The notes: generated by a model from the sequence alone, not told the origin. A stretch of 64,000 nucleotides of DNA from JBOGUF01 sp050696075 (GCA_050696075.1 JBOGUF010000045.1:1-64000), one strand, 5' to 3'. Shown: positions 39,882-49,853, counted from the first letter of the stretch. Numbers and translations are program-made.

Positions 39882-41600
39882 TTATGCCCGACGCATTGGT
39901 CGCCAGTCAGGAAGGGTCGGCAGCGGCGGGCGCAGCTCGATTCCCTCGCGGCGCTGTAAATAGCCGGCGCGTATGGCGGTGACGTACGCCAGCTCGCGAA
40001 GCGCAAAGACAACGAGTAACGCGCCCGCGCATACCAGAACGACGACTGGCCACATAAAGGGCACTTTCCTGGTGACGATCAGTCCGCCAATGGTCAACTG
40101 ACCGGGTTCGGCGAGTGTAATTGAAAGCTGATGGACGCCATCGTCGAGGCCTGTCGCAAGCACCACGGGGACGTCGGTCGCCTGCGTCCAAAAGAGATCG
40201 ATCTCGGAGGCTGTCTTCGTTCCAGGCCAGCCTTCGAGCGGTTTCCCATCAATAGTGACGTGGACGAGACCGGCCTGTGGACTCTCGCGCAGGATGGCGA
40301 TGACCCCGGTTCCGCGAAAGGAGAGTGTCGCCGTGGCCCCGACCTCCGCGGTAAACTGAAACGTGCGGCGATCCAAGTGTTGATCGGACCAGGTGCCTTC
40401 GTACGCCACCGGCCGGGAATCCATTGGCACGTAACCGGTTCCCGCGACGCCGACCGCGCCGCTCGCTGCATACTCCTCGAGCGCAATCAGCGCCTCAGTA
40501 GCCCCTCCTTCTCGGGTCACGAGCGCGTACCCTGGTTCACCTTCCGTCGGCAGGTAATCCCATGCAAAGAGTGGACCCATCCATGGCCATTCCGCCCGCG
40601 CCCGCCTGTGCCCCGCGACCATAAAGTCGGCCTGATCACCGGTGCTCAACTCCGTCGTTTCCCCGCCAGCGTTCCAGCCATAGCTCGTGGCCCAGACACT
40701 CTTGCCGTCATCGCCTGCTTCGAGCATGAGTTGTCTGAACAGTATCGCCCGCGAGAAGTTGTCATGGGTGCGATCGACGGTCCGATCGTAGGGGGTAGCC
40801 GTTCCGCCGTCCAAACGGATTGCCACAACGTCAAAAAAGGCGCTAGCTCCTTCAAGGTTGTACAACGCGCGAAGAAATTGCAGGTCGGCGCCAAACGACT
40901 GATTGTCCGGCGCGGGATCGAGCTCTGCCAGCAGAACCTTCGCTTCAGGATTCGCGGTCCGGGCCGCGTTGGATCCCTCGGCGAGAAGTCCAATGTAGTC
41001 GCCTGCAAGTGCCGAAATTCCGCCCCACCGTTCCGCCCTGTTGGGAAGGTCCCACAACTGGACGAACTCGACATTGGAACTGTATCGCGTGACTACTTCG
41101 CTCACGAATGTGGCATAGGTTGACGGGTCACGCGGCGGTGCATCGGGCTGACCGACAGCGTCAGGAGCCCGAGCCCAGTCGGGTGAAGTATGTAGGACGA
41201 GGACCGGTTTCAAGCCGTGATTTGTGAGAGCATCGACGATTGGGTCATACCGGTCCCAGATGAAGCGACCGCGCTCCAGCTCAACCGAGCGCCATTCTAC
41301 GGCTTGACGGACGTAGAGAAAGCCCTGGCTCTGGAGTGTGGCAGCCACCGCCTCGAGTTGCTCACGCGGGAATACGGTCAGATCGACGTTGACTGCTAAT
41401 TCGCGTCCGGTCGCTTGGACAACCGTCGGCACCTCGTCGCCGGTTTCAATTCCGCGATGAAAGTAGACGTCGGCCATCACGGCGCCAATGGCGATCGATA
41501 GACCAAGGAGCAATGCCACTGAACCGCGCCAGAGTCGTCGCGTGTCGTCCCGAGATGAGGTTGGATGCACGAAACGGGCCGCGAACGACGGACCTGACAT
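39882..41600 (-). CDS. Membrane-anchored glycoside-hydrolase-like protein
   Basis: From Met 41600 the protein is ~572 aa. It has an N-terminal membrane helix (WRGSVALLLGLSIAIGAVMA) and a beta/alpha-barrel-like domain of GH5/GH39 style (GFLYVRQAVEWRSVELERGR; PVLVLHTSPDWARAPDAVGQ; EFVQLWDLPNRAERWGG). In the last motif Asp stands where the acid/base Glu of W-N-E-P is usual, so activity is uncertain. A beta-sandwich region and a second helix (WPVVVLVCAGALLVVFALRE) near the C-terminus follow. The frame is open to 41840, but the extra 80 residues are Arg-rich and unlikely. Confidence 0.7.
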   Translation of the reverse strand: MSGPSFAARFVHPTSSRDDTRRLWRGSVALLLGLSIAIGAVMADVYFHRGIETGDEVPTVVQATGRELAVNVDLTVFPREQLEAVAATLQSQGFLYVRQAVEWRSVELERGRFIWDRYDPIVDALTNHGLKPVLVLHTSPDWARAPDAVGQPDAPPRDPSTYATFVSEVVTRYSSNVEFVQLWDLPNRAERWGGISALAGDYIGLLAEGSNAARTANPEAKVLLAELDPAPDNQSFGADLQFLRALYNLEGASAFFDVVAIRLDGGTATPYDRTVDRTHDNFSRAILFRQLMLEAGDDGKSVWATSYGWNAGGETTELSTGDQADFMVAGHRRARAEWPWMGPLFAWDYLPTEGEPGYALVTREGGATEALIALEEYAASGAVGVAGTGYVPMDSRPVAYEGTWSDQHLDRRTFQFTAEVGATATLSFRGTGVIAILRESPQAGLVHVTIDGKPLEGWPGTKTASEIDLFWTQATDVPVVLATGLDDGVHQLSITLAEPGQLTIGGLIVTRKVPFMWPVVVLVCAGALLVVFALRELAYVTAIRAGYLQRREGIELRPPLPTLPDWRPMRRA

Positions 41601-41878
41601 CGACTTGGTGGATCGCCGATGCGTTGGCCGCGATCCGGTCCGGCGGCGCGCGTTAGGCGCGCGGTAGGGTGAGAGCCCTCGTTTCGGCGGCGGATCGAAC
41701 TGCAATCGATCGGTGGCTCCCCGCGATGCGTCGACGCGTGAATCGAAGTCGTGGAGGCGTCCAGCGTTGGACGCCACAGCGAAGTATAGGTTGACCCGAG
41801 CGACGGCGTCATCAGGCTGTCGAGCGCGTTGGCGTATCATCTACGACGATCGGGCGAAACCGTGCGAGGTTTGCGTTC

Positions 41879-43894
41879 ATGTCTTCGAGTGCTTCAATCC
41901 AAACATTGGCGAGCCAACTAGCCTCTAGCCTGCATGATGCGTATCGGACGCAAGAGGGCCTTGGCCTCGGCACCCAACCACTGCGGCGCGCGTACGACGA
42001 ATTCGGGCGCAACGCGGCGGCCGCGGGCGTGCCGTTGGAAGAAGCCATGGCCGGCGGCGTGGTGGCGCTCCAGGAACTGTTCGAACGGGTTGGCGGGCAT
42101 ACCGCCGACCCCACCACCATGATCGCGGCGGGCATCGCGCTGGCGGCGCTGGCACGCACCTATGGCGAGGCGCCGAGGTCCGATCAGGCTGTAGCAATCG
42201 GTGACGACCAAATGGCGACACAGCTTGCCCGCCTCAGCGCGCTTCATCGTATCAATCGCGCGGCAACCGCGAACCTCAAACTCTCCGAAATGCTGGAAAC
42301 GGTCGTCCGCGTCGTCGCCGAAACCACGAACAGTGATGCCTGTGCCGTCCTGCTTTATGACTCCGCGACCGATTCCCTGGCCCTGCGCGCGGCAGTCGGG
42401 CTCAATGCCGCCTCAATTGGCGCGCTCACGTTACGACCAGGCATGGGCATCACGGGGCAAGCCGCCGCCGAAGGGCGGCCGATCATCGCGCCGGATGCCC
42501 GCGGCCATGAGGCATGGAAGAGCGCGCCCTCATTCGGGGACGATGCCTACACAACTCAGGTCTCAGTGCCGATTCTGATCCGCGGCGCAAACCGCCTGGT
42601 CGGCGTGCTCAACATCCTCACTGTCGAGCGTCGCGCGTTCGATCGCGACGAGATCGCGTTTCTGGAGACAGTCGCCGGCGAGTTGGCGATCAGCATCGAG
42701 AACGCCCGGCTGTACAGTCGAACCGACGCGAGGCTGCGACGCAAGATCGCTGAGCTTGGCACCCTGCAACGCGTTTCTCGCACCGTTGCCTCGTCGCTCG
42801 ATCTGCCGGACGTGTTGCGTTGGATCACCGAAGCGGCTGTCGAGCTGATCAACGCCGAGGCTGCCGCCGTCTTTCGCCTATCGACCATGGATAGCAGTAC
42901 TTCGTCGCCCGGAGAACCTGTCATCGTGTACCGAATCGGGGAAAGCCGGCAGATGACCGATGAGGTCCGTCGCAATCGCCTCGTCCGTGAAGTAATCGAA
43001 ACTGGTTCGGCGCTGGCATCCGATATGGAATACGTCGACGGCACCTGGCGTATCTTCTGCATGCCCCTTCGTTCGGCGCGGACCTCGCTTGGTGCCCTGT
43101 GCATGCGCCTCAGGCCCGGCGCTGAGTTGACCGAGGACGAACTGGGGCTCCTGCAAGCGTTTACCGACTCCGCGTCGATTGCCATCGAAAACGCGCAACT
43201 CTATCAGGAAGCACGCCGCGGCCTCGAAACGACCTCGGCGCTGCTCCAGGAAATGCACCACCGGGTGCGCAACAACCTCCAAACGGTCGCTGCACTCTTG
43301 TCGATCCAGATTCGCCAGGACGAATCGTCGCCCTCGGCGACCCTCCTGCGGGAGGCAGTCAGCCGCATTCAGGCGATCGCGGCCGTGCATGATCTGCTTA
43401 GCGACGAGGACCGGTTTGGTGGCACGACCGTCGACACCATCGCCCGTCTCGTCGCCGAAGAGGCATACTCCACGTTGATCCCGCCAGGACTGAGCGTTTC
43501 GTTCGATATTCCACCTAGCGACATCTCCGTCCCGTCGAAACAGGCGACGATCGTCGCGCTCTTGACCAACGAGCTCGTATCGAATGCTGTCAGTCATGGG
43601 TTTCGTAACCGCTCGCACGGTCGCATCACCATCCGCACGACCCGGCTTGCTGGGCATGCCACGCTCGAGGTCGAGAACGATGGCTGTCAGGTTCCCAAAG
43701 GGTTCGACCCCAGTAGAAGCAGCGGCCTTGGCATGCGGATCGTGGAGCGACTTGTGACGTCCGACTTACACGGACGCTTCGCCATCAGGTCCTCGGACGA
43801 AGGGACCGTGGCCACGATTACCTTTCCGCTAGCCGGGATCGACCTTCAGTCCGATTTCCAGGCGACGTCCAATGACGCTGATTCGCCGCCGTAG
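41879..43894 (+). CDS. Sensor histidine kinase: two GAF domains, HisKA_2
   Basis: The soluble 671-aa kinase has a helical N-terminus (~1-110), GAF1 (~130-285: MLETVVRVVAETTNSDACAV; TQVSVPILIRGANRLVGVLN), GAF2 (~305-460), a HisKA_2 phospho-acceptor EMHHRVRNNLQTVAALLSIQ (~460) and a HATPase domain (LLTNELVSNAVSHGF; GLGMRIVERLV). HisKA_2 kinases with no receiver commonly signal to ANTAR regulators, as EutW does to EutV. The ANTAR regulator at 6157-6810 is the obvious partner in this window. The 3' end overlaps glcF convergently by 49 bases. Confidence 0.9.
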   Translation: MSSSASIQTLASQLASSLHDAYRTQEGLGLGTQPLRRAYDEFGRNAAAAGVPLEEAMAGGVVALQELFERVGGHTADPTTMIAAGIALAALARTYGEAPRSDQAVAIGDDQMATQLARLSALHRINRAATANLKLSEMLETVVRVVAETTNSDACAVLLYDSATDSLALRAAVGLNAASIGALTLRPGMGITGQAAAEGRPIIAPDARGHEAWKSAPSFGDDAYTTQVSVPILIRGANRLVGVLNILTVERRAFDRDEIAFLETVAGELAISIENARLYSRTDARLRRKIAELGTLQRVSRTVASSLDLPDVLRWITEAAVELINAEAAAVFRLSTMDSSTSSPGEPVIVYRIGESRQMTDEVRRNRLVREVIETGSALASDMEYVDGTWRIFCMPLRSARTSLGALCMRLRPGAELTEDELGLLQAFTDSASIAIENAQLYQEARRGLETTSALLQEMHHRVRNNLQTVAALLSIQIRQDESSPSATLLREAVSRIQAIAAVHDLLSDEDRFGGTTVDTIARLVAEEAYSTLIPPGLSVSFDIPPSDISVPSKQATIVALLTNELVSNAVSHGFRNRSHGRITIRTTRLAGHATLEVENDGCQVPKGFDPSRSSGLGMRIVERLVTSDLHGRFAIRSSDEGTVATITFPLAGIDLQSDFQATSNDADSPP

Positions 43895-45192
43895 GCTTCG
43901 TCGAGCAATTCGACGATGTGGCGAACACGCATTTCCGAGCCGTTGCGCGACAAAGAGGTCCGCAACTGCATCGCACAGCCGGGATTGGCGGTGACGACTT
44001 CCGCCGCGCCGGTCGAAATGGCATGTCGGGCCTTACGGTCACCGAGTTCGTTCGCCATTTCTCGTCGGATCAGGTTGTAGATTCCCGCGCTGCCGCAACA
44101 CAGCGACGATTCGGACATCTCGATCATCTCTAGACCTGGAATCGCCTTGAGCAACGAGCGCGGCTGCGCCGTGATGAGTTGCGCGTGCGCGAGATGACAC
44201 GGTTCCTGGTACGTAACTGTCCGTCGCACCGCGCGTGTCGGCGGGTTCAACGTGACCGCACCCAGGTACTCGGTGACGTCGCGCACGCGCTGGCTAAACC
44301 GCGTCGCTCGCTCCGCGTACTTCGGGTCGTCCTTCAGCAGGTATCCATACTCTTTGAGCGCCGCGCCGCAGCCGGCAGCGGTGACGATAATTGCGTCGTC
44401 GCCACTTCGTTCGAACGCCTCAATGTTCTGCCGGGCGAGGATTCGGGCACCATCGAACATCCCGCTGTGGACGTGAAGCGCGCCGCAGCACTGCTGGCCG
44501 CGTGGCACGTCGACGTCGGCTCCGTTATGTGCCAGGACCCTTCCCGCCGCGCGATTCGTTTCGGCAAAGACTGTGCCCATCATGCACCCGTTGAAAAGGC
44601 GCACCGAATCAGACGGCTTTCTGGGCCGCCAGCGCTCGGTTCCGGGAACGATGAATCGCTTCGAGACGGGCGGCATCATCGATTCCAGGTCGGCCATGGC
44701 CATCACCTTGAGCGCGCCGGATCGGCGGACGAGGCCCGCGAGTCCTGATCGCTGGTAAATCCTGAGGGACCCGACCAGCGCCCGCATCCGCATCGTGTCG
44801 CCAAAGAGCCAACCGAGCGCAACGCTGCGCACCACACGCTGCCACATCGGTCGTGGACGGTGCTGTTCCAACTGCGCTCGCGCGGCCTCGACAAGTGGTC
44901 CGTAGTGGACACCCGAGGGGCAAACGGCCTCGCAGGCGCGGCAGTTCAAGCACTGGTACATCTGCTCGTCGAAGGCCGGATCGAGCAATTCGAGTCGATC
45001 TTCGGCAACCGCATTCATCATCCACAGGCGACCACGTGGCGACGACATCTCTTGACCAGTGATGCGATAGGTCGGGCAGGACGACAGGCACATGCCGCAA
45101 TGCACGCAGGCGCGTAGAAGCTCAAGTTCGGGTATGTCCTGGCCTGCGTATCCGCCCAAACGGGCGATGTTCGCATCCGCTGCAACCGCCAT
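43846..45192 (-). CDS. glcF: Glycolate oxidase iron-sulfur subunit GlcF
   Basis: The 448-aa protein has two 4Fe-4S clusters near the N-terminus (CVHCGMCLSSCPTYRI at ~32, CLNCRACEAVCPSG at ~82) and two CCG domains (QQCCGALHVHSG ~240; SLCCGSAGIYNL ~365). With GlcD and GlcE it oxidises glycolate to glyoxylate and passes electrons to the membrane quinone pool. It is the last gene of glcDEF, 19 bases after glcE. Confidence 0.93.
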   Translation of the reverse strand: MAVAADANIARLGGYAGQDIPELELLRACVHCGMCLSSCPTYRITGQEMSSPRGRLWMMNAVAEDRLELLDPAFDEQMYQCLNCRACEAVCPSGVHYGPLVEAARAQLEQHRPRPMWQRVVRSVALGWLFGDTMRMRALVGSLRIYQRSGLAGLVRRSGALKVMAMADLESMMPPVSKRFIVPGTERWRPRKPSDSVRLFNGCMMGTVFAETNRAAGRVLAHNGADVDVPRGQQCCGALHVHSGMFDGARILARQNIEAFERSGDDAIIVTAAGCGAALKEYGYLLKDDPKYAERATRFSQRVRDVTEYLGAVTLNPPTRAVRRTVTYQEPCHLAHAQLITAQPRSLLKAIPGLEMIEMSESSLCCGSAGIYNLIRREMANELGDRKARHAISTGAAEVVTANPGCAMQLRTSLSRNGSEMRVRHIVELLDEAYGGESASLDVAWKSD

Positions 45193-45211
45193 CGTGCCCT
45201 GCCAACCTCAC

Positions 45212-46477
45212 CTAGATGCGACCGGCGAACCGGCCGGGATTCAAGACGGACTCAGGATCGAACTCATTCTTGAGGGCACGCATGACGTCAATGGTCTCCG
45301 GCGTGCTCCCCCAGATGTCGATCGGACGCTTCCATTGGAATGGTGCTGCCAAGACGACGACATGTTCGACCGCTGACGCCAGCGAAGAATGCAAGCGCGC
45401 GAAGGTTTCGACCGCGTCGTCTTCCGCTCCCGGTCTGACCCGTAGCGTAATGTGACCGATCGCCGGAGAGACCGCAAAGACTGGGACGTCGACGTCAACT
45501 GCCTTGAGTAGAGAATGCAACCCCTGAGCGGCTTCGGCGGCAAGACGCGGCCTGACACTGGCCCGAATCAGCGCGTCGGTGCCGTCCGTTTCTATCGCTT
45601 GCCTGTCCGTATACCGATGCCACCACTCGGCGCTCTCGACGTCGGTCAAGGTCTCGGCGTCACCTTGCAACAGCTCGGCGGATTCGGTTCCAAGCAGCCG
45701 CACCGTCGATTCGCGGCCTTCAATCCGCACCGCGGTACGCCAAGCGCCAGCTTCCTCGAACACTTCCAATGACGTAGGACGAACTCTGCTGAGGTGAACG
45801 TGGCTCGCACCTGCAAGCGCTTCGTCAAGTCGCGGAAAGAGCGAGATTACCGTCGCTTCCGCGCGTGCCAGCGGCAAGACCTTGAAGTTTGCAGAAACCA
45901 ACGTGCCCAGCGTACCCAGCGACCCAAGGTAAAGGCGCATCAGGTCGAATCCCGAGACATTCTTGACGACCATGCCGCCGGCCTTGGTCACGTCGCCGGT
46001 CGGGTGGGCCGTCGAGATGCCGATCAGCAAGTCGCGGAATGTTGGCGATCCGGTGCGACGCGGCCCAAACATTCCCGTTGCGATCATGCCGCCAATCGTC
46101 GCCGCGTCGGACCGGGGCACGTTGACTGGCAATGTCTGTCCCTTCTCCGCTAAGAGTGCCTGTACGTCGGCGAACGGCGTACCGGCCATGACGGATAGGG
46201 TCAGATCGGTCGGTTCGTAGGCAAGAACGCCAGAGAGCCGCCGCGTTGAGAGCGCGACGTCGATGCGCTCCGGCACGTTGCCGAGCGCAAGAGACGTCGC
46301 TCCACCAACAGGAGCAACCTTGAGTCCGCCCTCACGAGCTTCGGCGAGGAACCGCGCGGCCTCCTCGGGCGTGGCCGGTTCGATGACCGAGGTGGGGACC
46401 ACACCGTCGATTGAGAATTCCTCTCGTGCGCCGTCCGCCGTACGCCGGCGAACGTCGCTACAGGGGATAGATGCCAT
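45212..46477 (-). CDS. glcE: Glycolate oxidase FAD-binding subunit GlcE
   Basis: The 421-aa product has an N-terminal FAD_binding_4 fold (VIEPATPEEAARFLAEAREG; VAPVGGATSLALGN; DAATIGGMIATGMFGPRRTGSPTFRDL region) and KNVSGFDLMRLYLGSLGTLG. It lacks the full C-terminal domain of GlcD, as expected of GlcE. ATG 46477 lies inside the end of glcD (20-base overlap) and is preferred to 46576. Confidence 0.9.
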   Translation of the reverse strand: MASIPCSDVRRRTADGAREEFSIDGVVPTSVIEPATPEEAARFLAEAREGGLKVAPVGGATSLALGNVPERIDVALSTRRLSGVLAYEPTDLTLSVMAGTPFADVQALLAEKGQTLPVNVPRSDAATIGGMIATGMFGPRRTGSPTFRDLLIGISTAHPTGDVTKAGGMVVKNVSGFDLMRLYLGSLGTLGTLVSANFKVLPLARAEATVISLFPRLDEALAGASHVHLSRVRPTSLEVFEEAGAWRTAVRIEGRESTVRLLGTESAELLQGDAETLTDVESAEWWHRYTDRQAIETDGTDALIRASVRPRLAAEAAQGLHSLLKAVDVDVPVFAVSPAIGHITLRVRPGAEDDAVETFARLHSSLASAVEHVVVLAAPFQWKRPIDIWGSTPETIDVMRALKNEFDPESVLNPGRFAGRI

Positions 46478-47918
46478 GCTTCTGTGCCATCGCCTGATTG
46501 CGCAGAGCGCGAACTTCGCCGCAGACGTAGCCCTTGGGGAAGACCTTATCAGGATTGAACAGACCCGTCGGATCAAAGGCGTTGCGGACGCCAGCCATCG
46601 CCGCCAAGTCTTCGCCGGTGAAGACTAGCGTCATATAGCCGCGCTTTTCGGTTCCTATGCCGTGTTCGCCGGTGAGCGCACCACCAACCTCAACGCAAGT
46701 GGTGATGATCTCCTTACTTGCTTCGAGCACCTTCTCGACGTCGCCCGGTCGGTGGCGGTCGAACAACATCAATGGGTGCAGGTTACCGTCGCCCGCGTGA
46801 AAGACGTTGGCAATCGGCAAATTGTAGTCAGCCGAGATCGCTTCGACCCTCCTCAGTGTCCACGGTAGCTTCGTCCGTGGCACGACCGTGTCGTGCAGGT
46901 AGTAGTTCGGCGCTAGCCGGCCCATGGCCGCAATTGCCATCTTGCGCCCCTTCCAGAGCAGTTCGCGCTCCGGCTTGGATGATGCGGTCCGGACCTCGGT
47001 TGCGCCGGACGACTGGCAGATTCCCACGATCTCGTCCGCGGTTGCCTCCACGTCCTCCGCGATGCCGTCGATCTCGATCAAGAGCACCGCGCCGGCCTCC
47101 ATCGGGTATCCGGCATGAAACGCGGGCTCCACCGCCTGAATCGTGAGGTTGTCCATCATCTCCATGGCGGCCGGAATGATGCCCGCGCCGATCGTCTCGG
47201 AAACAGCCGTCGAGGCGGTTTCGACGTCCGGGAATGCCGCCAACATGACCGCGGTCGCCTCGGGCGCCGGCGTTAGTTTGACCAATGCCTTGGTAACGAT
47301 ACCGAACATCCCCTCGGAGCCAACCAGCGCCGCCGTCAGGTCGTATCCGGGGGAACCCGCGGCGCGGCCTCCCACCCACACGATCCGACCGTCGCTCAGC
47401 ACCACTTCGAGGCCGAGAACGTGGTTGGTTGTTACCCCGTATTTGAGGCAGTGCGGACCGCCAGAGTTTTCCGCGACATTGCCCCCAATCGTGCAGGCCC
47501 GCTGGCTGGACGGATCCGGTGCAAAAAAGAACCCGCCAGGAATTGTCGCTTCGGAGAGCTCGAGATTGATGACACCCGGCTCGACCAATGCCGTCCTATC
47601 GATAGGATCGATCTCGAGAATACGATCCATCCTGGTCAGTGCGACGATGATGCCGCCGCTTTGGGCGACCGCGCCGCCTGATAACCCAGTGCCGGCTCCT
47701 CGCGGCACCACGGGCAACCCCGCGGCTCTCGCCACTCGCACGATCGCCGCGACTTGTTCCGCGGTCCGCGGTAGCGCCACCGCGACCGGCGCCGCGGTTT
47801 CGACCGCCGCGTCGACGGAGCCGTCGTACTCATAGACCAAAAGGTCTGGCGCACGGTGGAACACCCCGTCGGCGCCGACAATCTGTTGCAATCGCTCGAT
47901 CAGATTCGTTCGGTTCAT
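46458..47918 (-). CDS. glcD: Glycolate oxidase catalytic subunit GlcD
   Basis: The 486-aa flavoprotein has the PCMH-type FAD domain (VALPRTAEQVAAIVRVARAA; VVPRGAGTGLSGGAV; TIGGNVAENSGGPHCLKYGV) and the FAD-oxidase C-terminal domain with VFHAGDGNLHPLMLFD and GEHGIGTEKRGYM. It is first in the glcDEF operon. The adjacent EVE gene is divergent, with ~170 bases between. Confidence 0.93.
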   Translation of the reverse strand: MNRTNLIERLQQIVGADGVFHRAPDLLVYEYDGSVDAAVETAAPVAVALPRTAEQVAAIVRVARAAGLPVVPRGAGTGLSGGAVAQSGGIIVALTRMDRILEIDPIDRTALVEPGVINLELSEATIPGGFFFAPDPSSQRACTIGGNVAENSGGPHCLKYGVTTNHVLGLEVVLSDGRIVWVGGRAAGSPGYDLTAALVGSEGMFGIVTKALVKLTPAPEATAVMLAAFPDVETASTAVSETIGAGIIPAAMEMMDNLTIQAVEPAFHAGYPMEAGAVLLIEIDGIAEDVEATADEIVGICQSSGATEVRTASSKPERELLWKGRKMAIAAMGRLAPNYYLHDTVVPRTKLPWTLRRVEAISADYNLPIANVFHAGDGNLHPLMLFDRHRPGDVEKVLEASKEIITTCVEVGGALTGEHGIGTEKRGYMTLVFTGEDLAAMAGVRNAFDPTGLFNPDKVFPKGYVCGEVRALRNQAMAQKHGIYPL

Positions 47919-48092
47919 TGCTCGCTCGATTCAACGACCACGAAAAAACGTCTTGCCAGCCTCAGTATCCCGTCCCTGAGCGGGCTCCGCAACCGATCGC
48001 CTTGTCGCGCCGTGCGATACTTGTTCACGCCTCGCCCCGCGACGGCCGTCCACCCACCAAGGGATCGGATGCATCGAGGAGCACTTCATTCG

Positions 48093-48593
48093 ATGGCAGA
48101 GACATCAAGCACGCCAACCTACTGGATCATCGTCGGGTCGATCGACAACTTTCGGCAGTCACAATCGCTCGACTTCACCGTGCAGGGCATGAAATCTCGT
48201 CATCGCAAGAAGGCGGAGCGCATGTCGCCGGGTGACAAGATCGTCTATTACGTCACCGGCATCAAGGCATTCGGCGCAATTGCCACGATCACGTCGCCGT
48301 ACTACGAAAGCCACGAGCGCATCTGGCAAAGCGGCAACCCGAAGAAGGAAGCGGAAGACTACCCGTTCCGCGTAGAAGTCGAGCCGGACCTCCTCCTCGA
48401 CGAAGCGGACTTCTTGCCGGCCGAAAGCGTCGCCCGCCGCATGCATTATGTCAGCAAATGGCCGGCTGCAAATTGGACGCTCGCCTTCCAGGGCAACGTC
48501 CATGAGATCGGAGCGGACGACTTTCAACTGATCCGCGACGAGATGGAGACGCGGATACCCGCGGCCGCCGGTGGAACCCGATCAGCCCACTGA
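48093..48593 (+). CDS. EVE-domain protein (PUA-like)
   Basis: The 166-aa protein is almost wholly an EVE domain: YWIIVGSIDNFRQSQSLDFT, then MSPGDKIVYYVTGIKAFGAI, with aromatic residues that in the family form a pocket for modified bases. EVE proteins are thought to read modified DNA or RNA nucleotides. ATG 48093 is chosen over the longer frame from 47856; GAGGAG lies 11 bases upstream. The 3' end overlaps the 2Fe-2S gene by 23 bases. Confidence 0.85.
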   Translation: MAETSSTPTYWIIVGSIDNFRQSQSLDFTVQGMKSRHRKKAERMSPGDKIVYYVTGIKAFGAIATITSPYYESHERIWQSGNPKKEAEDYPFRVEVEPDLLLDEADFLPAESVARRMHYVSKWPAANWTLAFQGNVHEIGADDFQLIRDEMETRIPAAAGGTRSAH

Positions 48594-48933
48594 CAATCGC
48601 CCGCCGCACTACTTTCGGGTGCATCTCTGCTTTGGTCCAAACTGCACCCCTCGCGGCAGCCGTGGGTTGCTCCCGGTCTTGCAAGCGGCGCTCGCGAACG
48701 CGGGGGTAGCGGACCGCGTCGAAGTCATCGCCACGACGTGTCGCAATCGATGCGACTACGGTCCCTCGATGAATGTGTATCCAGGGCCGGTATTCTACAA
48801 TCACTTGACGGCGGAAGCGATCGAGGAGATCGTACGCGAGCATCTGGTGCGCGGGACTCCGGTCGAACGGTGGGTCTACCAGCCACCGGCCGTATCCGCA
48901 ATCCAGGCCGCGCTCGACCGCATTACGTTCTGA
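48571..48933 (+). CDS. Thioredoxin-like 2Fe-2S ferredoxin
   Basis: The 120-aa product begins at GTG 48571 within the end of the EVE gene. It has FRVHLCFGPNCTPRGS (Cys pair ~20-25) and TTCRNRCDYGPSMNVYPGPV (Cys pair ~57-61), the four-Cys pattern of thioredoxin-fold 2Fe-2S proteins. Its electron-transfer partner is not evident. Translation is probably coupled to the EVE gene because no ribosome-binding site precedes it. Confidence 0.85.
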   Translation: MEPDQPTDNRPPHYFRVHLCFGPNCTPRGSRGLLPVLQAALANAGVADRVEVIATTCRNRCDYGPSMNVYPGPVFYNHLTAEAIEEIVREHLVRGTPVERWVYQPPAVSAIQAALDRITF

Positions 48934-48965
48934 TTCCGCGTACTCAGTGAAAGGCAAAGCCGACC

Positions 48966-49421
48966 GTGGCGGTCGTAACCATTAAAGGCCAGCCCGGAAA
49001 AGCATTCGCAACGGATGTTCGCACGGCGACGCATGTACTCGTCGCCGACGAACCAGTCGGCGACGGCGGCGATGGCCTGGGGCTATCGCCGTATGAGTTG
49101 CTCCTTGCGGCTCTTGGTTCGTGTACCGCGATGACGTTGCAGCTCTACGCCAAGCGGAAGGGTTGGCCGCTGGAACGCGTGGAGGTCACGCTGGAGTTCG
49201 ATCGTATTCACGAGCATGACTCAGAGCAGGTCGAGGATGCAACTCGGCGGATCGACCGTATCCAGCGTGCATTTGTTCTCGACGGTCCGCTGACCGACGA
49301 GCAACGCAATCGCCTTCTCGAGATCGCGGCGCGCTGCCCGGTTCACCGCACGATCACGGGTAAACCACGCATCTTCGACACGCTCAGTGATCATTCGTCT
49401 CTTTCGTCGGCCATGATGTGA
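48966..49421 (+). CDS. OsmC-family protein
   Basis: The 151-aa product starts at GTG 48966. SPYELLLAALGSCTAMTLQL (Cys ~54) and ARCPVHRTI (Cys ~132) are the two catalytic Cys motifs of OsmC/Ohr peroxidases, with EVTLEF between. It reduces organic hydroperoxides in studied homologues. It follows the 2Fe-2S gene by 32 bases and likely shares its transcript. Confidence 0.9.
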   Translation: MAVVTIKGQPGKAFATDVRTATHVLVADEPVGDGGDGLGLSPYELLLAALGSCTAMTLQLYAKRKGWPLERVEVTLEFDRIHEHDSEQVEDATRRIDRIQRAFVLDGPLTDEQRNRLLEIAARCPVHRTITGKPRIFDTLSDHSSLSSAMM

Positions 49422-49464
49422 AAAGCAACGGCTCGGCGGTGTTCCGCCGGGCCGTCCTGGTCCC

Positions 49465-49828
49465 TGGTGGAGATGGGGGGAGTCGAACCCCCGTCCAGAA
49501 TCGTTAGCCGAGCATATCCTACACGCGTAGTCGGTGTTTTGTGTGCCGACGCGAACCCCCACCGACAGGGTTTCGTGACGGTGAGTCGGACTGCCTTTGA
49601 TGGACGCGCTCCGACGGACTAGCCCATCGCATCCGGCCTTGGTGACGCCCGCTGCCGGTCCCGGCCGAAGGAGGTCCGGGCGGACGCGCTACCTAGAGGT
49701 CAGTGACTTAGGCAGCGTAAGCAAGTTCTTGAGTCTTGCCATTTCTGGTGGTGCCCATTTTTACGAGGGCCTGGGCGCCTCGGCGTGCAACACTCTGACC
49801 TAGGACCCTGTCGAAACCAAACATCCCC
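49465..49828 (-). ncRNA. ssrA: Transfer-messenger RNA
   Basis: The 364-nt minus-strand RNA has 5' GGGGATGTTTGGTTTCGACA and 3' CATCTCC-ACCA, which pair over 7 bp (one G-U). The T arm reads GGGGGTTCGACTCCCCC-like. The tag frame ends in AYAA and stop; read back it is most simply GTTRNGKTQELAYAA, starting at a Gly codon. It is next to smpB, its protein partner in rescuing stalled ribosomes. Confidence 0.92.
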
Positions 49829-49853
49829 AGATCACGGGTAATTATACCATAGT

